64,000 nt of DNA from Dactylorhiza incarnata (Eukaryota > Streptophyta > Magnoliopsida > Asparagales > Orchidaceae). The notes under the pieces are model-generated. The model worked only from the letters and a program-made list of their open reading frames with translations, was not told the DNA's origin and made no database searches. This document shows positions 1 through 10,196 of the stretch, one piece after another. The stretch covers positions 62,001 through 126,000 of the forward strand of contig JAWHQI010000714.1 of assembly GCA_033032865.1 (NCBI GenBank), read 5' to 3'. How positions within the stretch are numbered: the stretch's first letter is position 1; each line of letters opens with the position of its first letter. The position numbers were made by a program, and so were the translations under genes.

Positions 1-1446
1 CCCTATTTTCCCTATTCCCGAATTGTCTATTTTATTTCGTTTTGATCAAGTCTGGGGGAGAGAGAGAGTTGTGCACGCACACACACTTTGCATAGCATGT
101 TAGAATGTGCTGAGTTAAGATTTATCATTTTGTTGCACACATTGCATACACTTGCACCTAGTTCACACGCACTTGATCACGCGCGCTTATTGGATATTGC
201 TGCGAGGTTCCCCACTCGTAAGAATTGGATTGTTAGTGTAGGAGTGAGGAGTAGAGAAAAATATTGACTCGAGTAGTGATATAGTCAAATGCTCCCGTCA
301 CGCCTAGAAATTCAATTAGAGGAGAATAAAATTCAAAGTTATAATTTAATTATTTCTATTATAGTAGCTGCAATTTATTTTACTTTACTGATGAATCCGG
401 TGAATTCAACGGTAGCATAAGGTCGAGTGTAGATGTACCAGTAGTAGCTTATTACTAGGGTCAAAAGGAAGGACAACCTTTCTCGGTGGCTAGAACTTGC
501 ACTAGGCTACTCTTGAAACGATTGTGTTGAAGTACTCATTATAAAATGTGATATAGGTCATTTCTTGATCCGTTTGTGCTTTTGAAATCCTTACCAACGT
601 AATCACCTTTGCAAGCCCACTTGAGCCTACCTTTCCTCCTTGTTTAGTTCCACTAAAATTTCACGAAAGCCATACGACCAAACCTATTTTCGCACCAACT
701 TCTGAGCTGAAAGATATTTATTTTTTGATCGCATTTGGTGTTATCTCTGTGGTGTATGGCAACCTTGAATTAGCTAAAGGAGATATTTTTATTGTGCCTA
801 CAAAAGTATTCTGTCGAGAAGAGAAATGAAAAGAAAAAAAATGAAAAAAGGGGGTTGTTCAAAATGAATACTCTCTCGACAAATTCCAATTATATTTGGC
901 TTAGCACGCACCCAGTGTTTAGTTGAAGTCTGGGGGTGTTGTGTAATTCTTGAAAATGTTGTATTGGTGATTGTAATTCTCTTGAGTGCTCAGTTATGTT
1001 GAATGTGATTCCCATCGTCCTTCTACTTTTCTAGCCTAAATTCAACTTAAGACCAATCCTAACCCATAAGTCCTATTGATTTTAGATACGAGTCGTCTCA
1101 TGCAGTAGAGAGAGTGCGAACGTGCAAGCCTATGGACACCGACTTTGCTGGATTTCTTAGGAGTTTGTCCGGAGCTTTTATTCGAGTAAAACTCTACTCA
1201 TTAGTCACGCTATTTTCCCTTTTGCGTGACCGAAAGATTCACCGGGATTCACCATCCAAGTAAAGAAAATTTCAAATTACTATTCTAGAAATAGTTAGAT
1301 ATAATCTTGAGTCTAATTCTGTTCTAATGTATTTCTATGCACGTGTGCATGCGACTTTGCATAGGTCTCTACCGCTCAAACTCACTCTAACATCCAATTG
1401 TTCCGACAGGATAACTGAGTAGTTTGCCGGAGACGTGCAAATGGTT

Positions 1447-1459
1447 AAGTCTAGGGGTG
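1447..1459 (+). other. Polypurine tract of the left Athila-like element
   Basis: TAAGTCTAGGGGTG sits directly before TGATGAGTCTC, the likely first bases of the 3' LTR. Position and form match the PPT of the Athila copy at 42,026-42,042 (minus strand). The primer for plus-strand DNA synthesis would form here. Confidence 0.6.
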
Positions 1460-2620
1460 TGATGAGTCTCATTTATATACACATTTATGGACTCATCTGG
1501 GCCGTATTTCTAGTCGATGCACTACACTTTAGGCATGTTTTTGATTATATTTGTTATTCCTTGCTAGGTGCACTCTTAGGCTCGTTTCAGTGTGCATTTG
1601 CGCTCCTTGTTATTGGGGGTAAGCACATGGTGCTCCCCATCCCTTTCTCTATGTTTATCTAGTGCTGGAGGTGCATTCAGTTTCCCAGCTGTTTGATCTT
1701 GTGTACAGGTGGTAGGATCATTCAGTTTCCCCCTAAATTCATGATTGTGTGCAACGCACAGTCGTGCGTTTCCTTGACGCACGGACGGTTGTGGTCGTGC
1801 GTTCTGATCTGGGCAAAAAATGGGATTTCTGAGTTTGGTCGTGCATTTTGACGCACGAGCGGAATTGCCAGTGCGTGAGTCAAACGCACGGACGCCTATT
1901 TCTTCCTGTTTTTTTGCTTTTCTGAATTTACCTGTGCGTTTTGACGCACGGGCGGATTTGCCCGTGCGTGAGTAAATCGCACGGGCGGCGCATCTTCGTC
2001 TTCACGCCAGTTTTTATCTTTAATTATCGCACGGGCGGCGCATGATCATGCGTTCGACCGTGCGTGCCCAAAATTTTGCCAGTTTATTATAAAAGCACAG
2101 GAAATGCCGCTACGCAGGAGATGGATTCCCCTCGCGGGAAAAACGCAGGAACCCCGCCATTTTTGCCCCTTCCACCAGAGGAGACAAGAGGAGGCCATTT
2201 CCAGCGATTTCCTTCACCATTCCTCCATCCGGGAGCATTTGCAAGCATTCTCCGCCACTAGTTCAAGCATTCTTCGCCGAGGAGACCATAGAAGCGCTGA
2301 AGATCGTTGGAGCGGTGACAGCCTCCTTCGAGTCCATACACCATCTGAGGGACGAGCCCGGAGAGAGCCCGACAACCTCTAACTCCGGCCGAGAACCCAA
2401 GACGCGGTGACATCTTCTATGTGGTCCTTTCTAAACTTTGATTCTTGTGCTTTCTCTTTGTGTTGTTGTACGAACGCTTGTTAGGTTAATGTTGTGGATC
2501 CTTGCTTGTGTTCATGTGCAATGATGATGTGGTGGTGAGAATAACTTTCACTGTTGTTGTGATAGCCTAGATTGTTTGTGTGTGAAGCCACCTAGCAATT
2601 GTTAGTGGTGATGTTGGCGA
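1460..2620 (+). repeat. 3' LTR of the left Athila-like element (right end uncertain)
   Basis: The LTR starts TGATGAGTCTC at 1,460. Its U3 holds a GC-rich palindromic array (1,745-2,070) followed by a TATA box at 2,088-2,095. The region after 2,100 would be R/U5. Short open frames at 2,064-2,382 and 2,625-2,942 fall in or just after this leader and resemble no protein I know. Only one LTR copy is in the window, so the 3' border cannot be set by comparison. Confidence 0.55.
1745..2095 (+). promoter_or_regulatory. U3 promoter: CpG-rich palindromic array plus TATA box
   Basis: Variants of GTGCGTTTTGACGCACG and CGCACGGGCGG, with CCGTGCG / CGCACGG half sites in both orientations, occur several times between 1,745 and 2,070. 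The TATA box TATAAAAG follows at 2,088-2,095. The arrangement matches the U3 regions of other elements in the window, although the motif differs. The promoter role is inferred from position in the LTR. Confidence 0.5.
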
Positions 2621-3614
2621 AAAGGTGAATACGACCCTCACAAAACCTCGCACTGTGGCCATTCCATCCGCTTACCGAAGCGCGGCATCGCGGCCGCTGC
2701 ATACACCCACACCTTGCGAAGCGGTGCTTTTCGACCCGCATTTCTCTTATTTCCGCAATAGCTTAGGAATCCAATCACAACACCCCTGTTTTACTTTATT
2801 CGCTCGTGTAACAATCGAATCAGCACACGTTTCGTTCACCAGAACCTGCATTCCATTGAGATCGACATTCGGGGAGTTCCTACCTATTTTATTACTTGAG
2901 AGACCAGTGCACTGCCGTCGTATCGCATTTCGTGCTTGCTAATTATCGTTGCTGAAATCGCGCCTCAGAAGACCAAGTCGGAACCTCAAATTTAGGGCAC
3001 CGTTCGCCGCGAGGTTCTTGGAATCATTTCTTCTCTTCAAGAGGAAGAGATGGGATTTGATTTGGTGCAAACTCATGGTCGTTGAGGGAGAGTGAGGGGA
3101 ATGATTGTTTAGGGATTTTTAAAGTTGAAATGACCTAATTTTGTTTGGGGAAGATGATGAATAATCCTCTATTAATTAGGGTTGTTAATTACATAATTGT
3201 GTGATAAATGTGATGATAGCCCCCTTGCTAATGAAGTTTTCAATTTATAGCTTTGCACTTGGTTATTAAGGAAAATTGTGCGCAGTTGGGTTCGAGCCAA
3301 TTTTTAGGCTTAACCCCACTGGAATTAGACTTCGGGCTCAACATGAAAGTTGTAGCCCTCGGAAAGATCTTTCCGACAATAGGTTATCCGTTTTCTTAAG
3401 TGACCTGTAGCTCACTAATAGCCCAGTCGAGTGGACTGTCCAGAAAGATGGGAGGTGGTCAATGCAGGCTGTTTTGCTGTCCAGATTTCTGCAGTTGACT
3501 TCAGAGCAGATTTTTGATAGGACACACTTGGATCTGAGTTTAGGACTCAACATGAATGTTGTAGCCCTTGATGTTAGCTTTGCAAATTTGGGTGGATCAT
3601 AATTTTTGGACAAC
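2621..3614. other. No gene; leader-like and repeat-derived DNA with a duplicated motif
   Basis: No convincing coding sequence is present. Two related blocks occur at about 3,330-3,395 and 3,537-3,600, both built around CTCAACATGAA(A/T)GTTGTAGCCCT. This motif is frequent in LTR sequences of plant gypsy elements (family knowledge), so the stretch is probably the remains of another LTR into which the solo LTR at 3,615 was inserted. Confidence 0.4.
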
Positions 3615-5713
3615 TGTAGCACCCAGAAATCCAGTTTTAGTAAATTGTGTCATAACACTTCCGATCTCAGTATTTTGTGGATTTCTCTTATTATATTGGT
3701 TGGATGCTCGTGAAGATTGGTGGAGACATAGGTGATAATAATATGTACATCCCTGTTGAAATTTATAATTTATCATTAAGTAGTATTAAAGTTATTGCCG
3801 TGTTATTTCGCAATTGGAAGGGGATATAAATGCTGAATGTGAAGCCTGTTTGGGCCGGAATTTTGTATGAATCATGTATATGCTAGCATTAGCTTGTGAT
3901 AATGATTTCAATTTTATTTCTGTTAAGATGACCCCTTGAATGAACCTTCAATTGTAAGATGTATGTGGAATCGTAAAAAGGACATGTATGAATTAATGTT
4001 CATATCGCTTGATAATCTATTGGATGGTGTAGAATGGTGATAACCTCTCCATAAGGTTGATAGATTTAATCATGTTGAAACACGTTGTGATTTGTACGTA
4101 AGACGATTGAATATTGGTGATATGTTCGGGCTTACATATTTAGTAAAATATGAATATGGCATAGTACACACAAGTAGTCCTACAGGATCTTGTAGAGTAA
4201 TTTCCATGATATACACACGCTACTGCATAGAGTCATGATAGCTCGGTATGGTTATATCTTATGGTGAAATGTTAACGACCCGGTGGTTGGGGGCCTTGGA
4301 TGCTAATTAGCATCGGTTCAGTTGGTATTATGTGAAAGGAAAGAAGGCTCCATTCAATGAGTCCTTGGGTGCTTGATAGCACGAGTGTGCATGGGAATTA
4401 CAGAAATGTGCATGGTTTACACATGGTGGTGTAGTGACCCTGGTTGGAGGATTATTTGTGGTGGGTCTACGGGCTTGCTAGTCGTGACACCGACAGATGC
4501 CGGCAGTTAGACTCTAGACCGGTTGGGTTGGACTCTTGGTGCTCACCTACCCAAGTCCCCTTCTGTGTCCTTGAAGGCTCCGCTGTGTGTTCTTAGCGTC
4601 AAGCAGTACGCAGGGTCTCCGATGTGTGTTCTTAGCGTCGAGGTGTACAGAGGCCTAGGACTGGTAGTGTTCATACCCTCCTAGTAGTGGAGAAGCTCGT
4701 TCCACTGTCTCGGTATGGCCATGACGGGAGATGCCTGAGTGGTTAACTACCACTCAAAAAGCGAGAACTGAAGGTCTACGTCGACATAGCAAAATGCATG
4801 GGTGAGTTCATCATATCATAATCATTGCATTGCATTCATCCTGCATAATCATAGCATTGCACTGCATCAGGTCTATCATATAAATTAGTATGAGCTCTTT
4901 TATATAATGGGTCCCACATTGGAAACCTTAACTTAAAAGTTTGTATGGGCATTCATATAAGTTAAGGTACGATATGAACTGCTTACTCCTGTACTATTTC
5001 ATTACTTGCTTACATTCTGTCATTGCTATATTACTGGTTAGTTGTGCTTCTTATACCTGTTACTAGTACTCTCATTTACAACCATTGCTACTTATATACT
5101 TATGAACAGCTTAGTAGTGCCATTGCAAGTACTTGGGTACTTATACAACCGACATATATGAACAACCATCCTTGCCACCTGCTTCTGTATTATTGCTCAT
5201 TTTGTAGTTTTCTTCCTTTCCTTCCGCCCGGTGCCTTGGAGTCGCCAGGGGAGCGGATGTGAAGCCACTTAGTCTTTATGACTAACGGTTGATACGTCCC
5301 TCTTTTTAGGAGTGTTCCTTAGAGCAGCAGTGCACGGTGCTGGATGAGGATAGTCAGGTCAGGATGACAGGGCCGGAGACCATGATACCTTGGCTACCGT
5401 CAGTGACATAGGCAAGTGAGTGTTTTGAGATGTAGCCCTTGGGGCATTTAGCTTGATACTCTAATGATTTGCATGAGCTTGTGTAGCTTTCTGTCATTCT
5501 TGTACTTACTGTTTGGACATTATTACTTATTGTGAATCTATGGCTTTTAATGCTTTCTTTTATTGATGGGTTGGCGCTGTTTAGCTGGTTTGGCCGGCAG
5601 GATAGGCGTCATGTGGGGGAGGCTAGCTCGTGTGCTGGTACTTCCGCAAGGCGGATGTCCTGGGCATAAGACTCCTCTCGGCCGTGTTTTGTGTTTCGGG
5701 AGGGGGTCTTACA
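3615..5713 (+). mobile_element. Solo LTR of a gypsy-type family related to the LARD
   Basis: The stretch begins TGTAGCACCC and ends GGGGTCTTACA, the TG...CA form of an LTR, about 2.1 kb. The last few hundred bases are similar to the ends of the LARD LTRs when these are read in the same sense (37,222 onward and 61,607 onward, minus strand). Shared marks include a terminal block with CTTATGCCC and CCGCCTT (reverse complement), the block around 5,270 (TTAGTCTTTATGACTAACGG) and the GTGTGTTCTTAGCGTC repeats at 4,585-4,650. No PBS follows at 5,714 and no PPT precedes 3,615, so it is a solo LTR. The flanks (ACAAC and CACCA) do not form a clear target duplication. Confidence 0.6.
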
Positions 5714-6394
5714 CACCATTTTGTAGATCATTTTTTGTATAATTTCTGGTGATCGCTTGAAGTTCAAGCTTGTTGTTTCTTTCAGAGGATTATGAATTCT
5801 GAAGCCCTGAAGCCCTATTTATAGAGCCCAGCGCATTTATGGCGATCGCGGTCTCAGTGGTCAAAGTGAACATTTCCGAAGTTTCAGCGCAACTTGAAAA
5901 TGTGCGGGGATCATGTTTGCCGTAAATCTGCGACATCTCTTCTCCAGTCAGAAATAGCCCTTCCAACGGTCTCAGATTCTCCCAAGGCACAGGTGATCAA
6001 GCTTCTGCCAGACCGCCAGACCGCGCGGTCTGGTCTCTTTTTCCTTTTTTGTTATTAGCACCCTTTCCTCTGCCCCAGCTCTCATGTACCTCGGGCAGCC
6101 CGTAATTTTTGGATCTACCCGCTTGGGCAGCCTCTGCGTCTATAAATAGATGGGTAGGGGTACCTGAAAAGGGACTTTTGCTTCGAGCCTCTTGCTTACA
6201 ACCTGTGTAAGCGGTCTCGAATTCTGTCATTTTCAACCTCTCCCCCTGGCCTATTTTAGACCCCCCTCTGTAATCCTTTTTGAGATCAATCAAAGAAGTT
6301 TCCCTCAGAGATCTCTTCTCTGGCATCCTTCGTCCTTAGTAGCCGACACTCCGCAGTTCCTTCCCTTTTCTTTTAGCGTGAGACCTGGAGGTAT
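5714..6394 (+). mobile_element. Probable LTR fragment with a perfect 18-bp palindrome and a TATA box
   Basis: CCAGACCGCGCGGTCTGG, a perfect palindrome, lies at 6,016-6,033 beside a further CAGACCG half site. TATAAATAG follows at 6,141-6,149, and about 130 bp later TTTGAGATCAATCAAAGAAG resembles an LTR polyadenylation region. These point to a plus-strand LTR. A second TATA-like site, CTATTTATA at 5,815-5,823, faces the other way, so the orientation is not certain. No TG...CA borders or second copy were found. The short open frames at 5,790-6,326 are not like any known protein. Confidence 0.35.
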
Positions 6395-7532
6395 ATTTTT
6401 TGTAACAACAATGTGTATTTGATCTTGTGTGTTTAAGTGTGCAGGAAACAAAGCCATGTGACTCAAGGATAACATATGAAGGTTTCAACCAAATTTGAAG
6501 CCAGATTTCCAACATGTCCACTAGCGCCGGCAGTAGCACCTAGCGCAAGCGCTAGCTCTGATTAGGGCAATTGCAGGAGCATTTTTAGACGGCACTAGCA
6601 CAAGGAGGTAACAGATAGCGCAGGCGGTAGCAGATAGCGCAGGAGGTAGCGCGGAGCATAAGAGGCAATGCGACAGAGTTTCACTGGAATAAAAGATACG
6701 CACGTTTAGAATAATTCTATACCAGGATAGCACCGGCGGTAGCGATAGCGCAAGTGCTAGATCCAAGTCTATATAAAAGACCCCTTGTCTTCGTATTTCT
6801 TATCCTCTCCCACTACTAAATTCAATAGCTTCATGCCACATCATATAGAGGAAGGTTTAGAGAGATACTCCCACAAATCCATGAAGGCTTAAGGAGATCC
6901 GTGGAGAAAATTTCGACACGCTTCATCATCATGATGAAAGACCACATCGACTACATTCATACTATGCGGGTCTTTGTCTACTTCTTCAGAGATCCACATA
7001 GAGTGAGTTTTTCATATTTTTGTTGTCTCTTTATTATTGTAATTGGGTAGAAATTCGCCTCGTGTTGGCGATTAGGTCTGGGTAGCACTTAGGGAGGAAT
7101 TTGCCTCGTGTTGGCGACTAGGTCTGGGTAGGACTTAGGGAGGAATTCGCCTCGTGCGGGCGACTAGGTCTAGGGTGTAGATCTAGGGGGTGCTCGAGTC
7201 TGTATCCAAGGGAGGATTGTCTAGAGCGTCTTGAGGCCATATCCGGGGGAGGATAGGATAAAGCCGCCGGTTCGGCGGGATACGAGTCGGCATAGAAAAT
7301 GAAAAAGTCTTTTTAATATTCGCCTTCAATTTTTAGCGTTATAAGAAATCAAGTTTTGTAATCCTTCATTTTATAATAATAAAATCATGTCTCTATTTTA
7401 TTTTACTTAATTTGTATGTGTTTTGCACTATTTTAATTTCCTAATATTTCAAATATTTTAAAGTACACCAAAAGTTTTAAAACCCTTATTCACGCCCCCC
7501 CCCCCCCTCTAAGTGCGCATATAGATCCAACA
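6395..7532 (+). mobile_element. SIRE-type copia LTR, 5'-truncated (probable solo LTR)
   Basis: The right end GATCCAACA at 7,524-7,532 and the preceding block (CGCCTCGTGTTGGCGA units, TTTTAAAACCCTTATTCACGCC) are the reverse complement of the LTRs at 9,132-10,196 and 15,294-16,185. The left part (GTATTTGATC, then AGTGTGCAGG) aligns with the first 100 bases of that LTR, but the terminal TGTTGG is missing. No primer-binding site follows at 7,533. A 13-base C run at 7,495-7,507 replaces a shorter run in the other copies. Confidence 0.65.
6520..6779 (+). promoter_or_regulatory. U3 array of TAGCGC palindromic motifs and TATA box (SIRE-type LTR)
   Basis: Repeated variants of TAGCGCAAGCGCTAG, TAGCGCAGGCGGTAGC and TAGCACCGGCGGTAGC occur between 6,523 and 6,760. 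The TATA box TATAAAAG is at 6,772-6,779. Related motifs occur in the two minus-strand LTR copies of the same family (9,860-10,030 and 16,040-16,170). The promoter role is inferred from position. Confidence 0.5.
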
Positions 7533-7599
7533 TACATTGTCGTTATGTATATAAAAATTGAAACACAAAAACTACGGTTGATTAGATGACACAAGAGCG

Positions 7600-8930
7600 A
7601 TGTTAGAGCCGGGCTATATCAAGGATTACAGGATTGCTTACAAACCGGTGAAAACGATGCAGGTGCATACATTCCCCATCGTATTGCCCAACATTTTTAA
7701 CTTCAACGAATCGACTTTATTTTCCAATGTTAACATTGCCTCTAAAAAGGTAATGTCGGCCATAGGACAATTTTGCCGTCTTATTTTATTGGAATCCCAA
7801 GAGATATGTTTCAGCGATACCAAAACATTATGCATGGTAGTTGTATGTAATTTTAGTTGGCCAGATATTTTCTTAACAATGACTTGCAATCCATCATGGT
7901 CGGAGAAAACAAATGAGCTTCATCCCAGACAAACGCTACAAGATCGCCCCGATCTAAAAATTTCATGCAAAGTTGGAATTCTTAAAGACTGACATCTTCC
8001 ATAAGGTTGTATCCTAGGTAGAGCTATTGCGCACATCCACGTTGTAGAATTTCAAAAGAGGGGTCTTCCCCCACGCACACATGATATTTATTTTCAATGA
8101 ACACGATAAGCTAAGTAGTCCTGACGATTACGATTCTGCCATTAGAACCGAAATACCAATACAGGCAGAGGGACCTGAGTTATACAATGCAGTGCTTACA
8201 TATGATACATGAACCATGCAGATGCTTAAGACAAAATGCGCAGTGCATGAAAAATAATGTATGCAAAAAAGGGTTTCCAAAACCATTAACTGAATCCACT
8301 ACACATGGTTTGGATTCATACCCACTTTACCATCGTCGTGATAACAACAAGCCAATTCCTCTAGGATGAGATAGAGATTTTGTGGCCGACAATGGGTGGG
8401 TGGTTTTGTACAACCCATGGCTCCTGCTTAAATATGATTGCCACATTAATGTAGAAATATGCAGTAGCATAAAGAGCATCAAATATCTGTACAAGTATGT
8501 GTACAAGGGTCCCGACTTGCATTCGTTGTTCAGTTGGGTCCATACTATGATGAAGTTAGTAAATATGTTGACGACCGTTGGATTTGCCCGCCCGAGGCTT
8601 CATGGAAGCTTTTCAAGTTTCATTTGTACCAAACAATTCCTTCTGTAGTGTGGTTACAAATACATCTACCAAATCAACATCAAGTTCAATTTTGGAACAA
8701 TAAATCTATTTCCGATGTACAGGCTAATGAATGGAATTCACATACAATGCTAACAGAGTTTTTCAGAACATACGACAATGGACTAGAAGACTTGCAATAC
8801 TTATATGTCGACTTTGCAAAACACTATAGGTGGCTAACAACTTCCATAAAATGGATAAGAAGAGTTCAAAATCTAAAGGTAGTTGGATTTATGTACGTTG
8901 TATCACATTCCATCGCCAACATCGTTTAAT
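7600..8930 (+). pseudogene. Helitron Rep/helicase protein, broken internal fragment
   Basis: Helitron proteins combine a rolling-circle HUH nuclease (Rep) with a PIF1-type helicase. The first part (7,600-7,992) ends with the family pattern IFLTMTCNPSW followed by QDRPDL. At about 8,040-8,090 the pattern VVEFQKRGLP leads into the HUH site, where one extra base in a C run (CTTCCCCCACGCACAC) breaks the frame just before the two catalytic histidines. A third stretch (8,187-8,530, with a TGA at 8,367-8,369) has CHINVEICSSIKSIKYLYKY and YVYKG, typical of the Rep domain. A frame change follows, then DEVSKYVDDRWICPPEASW...HLPNQ to about 8,930. At least three frames and one stop are needed, and the helicase part is absent, so it cannot encode a working protein. 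Helitron ends were not identified. Confidence 0.8.
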
Positions 8931-9131
8931 TACCATTAAACCATCCATGGTAATCGTTTAATTACCAAATTTTATTCTTTCGATTTCTTTTATTGCATTC
9001 ACCACCTCCAGCAATCCAAAACCTTATTTTTAATATATTTATAAATAACAATCATTTCACTCAATTGCTTATGCATGCAAACTATCTACTCCCACTTATA
9101 ATCTCAATATGGACAAGGTATCACACGTGAA

Positions 9132-10196
9132 TGTTGGATCTATAGGCGCCCTTAGAGGGGGGGGGGTGAATAAGGGTTTTAAATACTTTAAACTTTAATA
9201 GAAAACTTTTGATATTTTGGTCGAAGTAAGTTAAATCAAAAGTAAAGAGATAATGAAATTAGAAATGAAATCAATTTTATTAAACAAGAAAAGACATGAT
9301 TATCATTTATAAAGTTGATTACAAAATCTGATTTCAATGATGCTAGAAATCGAAGCGAATAATACGAAAACCCTTTTTGTTTTCTATACCGACTCGTATA
9401 CCCACGAACCGATTGGCTTTAGCCGATCTCTCCCCAGATACGGCCTCAAGCCGCTCTAGCCTTCCTATCCCCAGAAAGGCCTCGAGCACCCCCTAGTTCT
9501 ACTCCCTAGACCTAGTCGCCAACACGAGGCGAATTACTCCCTAAGTCCTACCCAGACCTAGTGGCCATGTGGCGAATTCCCCCTAGTCCCCACAAGGCCT
9601 TAGTCATCGTGTGGCGAATTCCTCTACCGAACAAAAAATACAAAGGTTACAATTAGAAAATAAAATTAAACACAAACTAGAAACTCCCTCAAAAGTAGAA
9701 CTTGATGTCGATGTAGATGCGGTCGTATTTGTCTTCAAGTTCTTTGCGTTCACGAACGTTGACGGAGTTCTTCGGGCTGCTTGGAGAAGGCTCTCACGAG
9801 TGCTCTGAATATATGGCTTCAATTCCTTCTGTAACAGCAAGCAACAACGGAGGAGGCGCAAACGGTAGTGCAAATGGTAGTGCTCCGCGGTAAAGCACGC
9901 ATTTCATCGAGCGCCGTGGTAGAGCATTAAGTTCGTCAAACGCAATTTCATTGAATTCCAGTTTGTTGAACCCAGTTTCCATTTCGTCGAACAAACACTA
10001 GCGCAAGCAGTAGTTCTAATGCGTCGCGGTAACAACAGATAATCATCTTGATGTCGCTTCGACGTCTTTCTTTTTCACACTCCTTTGGGGATTGAATGTT
10101 GATGATCCTGCACACTATAAACACAATGCAACTATGATCAAATACAATAGGATTTGTTATTGTCAAACCAAGAGATGCGGAAAGCATGTTCCAACA
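9132..10196 (-). repeat. 3' LTR of the gag-only SIRE-type element
   Basis: Plus-strand borders TGTTGGATCT (9,132) and CATGTTCCAACA (10,185-10,196) give a 1,065-base LTR with the six-base inverted ends TGTTGG/CCAACA. It is closely similar to 15,294-15,990 over R/U5, but the U3 palindromic part differs more. A G run lies at 9,157-9,166. Three CG-rich units of the form GGCGA(A)TT...CCTAG(A)CC (about 9,500-9,610) recur in the other copies. Confidence 0.75.

Larger units (their letters stand above)
1..2620 (+). mobile_element. Athila-like Ty3/gypsy element, 3' end (internal 3' non-coding region plus 3' LTR)
   Basis: The first 1.45 kb has no long open frame but contains two 'TCTGGGGG' stretches (about 49 and 930) of the kind found downstream of pol in Athila elements. 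A stretch at about 1,070-1,190 (CCTATTGATT, then GAGAGTGCGAACGTGCAAGCC, then TGGATTTCTTAGGAG) aligns by eye with the minus strand of the second Athila element at about 42,300-42,460. The sequence ahead of the LTR (TTTGCCGGAGACGTGCAA, then AGTCTAGGGGTG) matches the PPT context of that element (GCTCGGGACTAGCAA, then GTATGGGGGT). The element therefore reads on the plus strand and its coding part lies left of the window. The right border is not defined: I see no clear terminal CA or target duplication, so 2,620 is approximate. Confidence 0.7.

Noticed and set aside
2064..2942. Short frames of 65-105 codons after the TATA box
   Set aside because: They overlap in different frames inside or next to an LTR leader and match no family.
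3338..3622. 94-codon minus-strand frame
   Set aside because: It covers the duplicated CTCAACATGAA-type LTR motif. No protein family fits.
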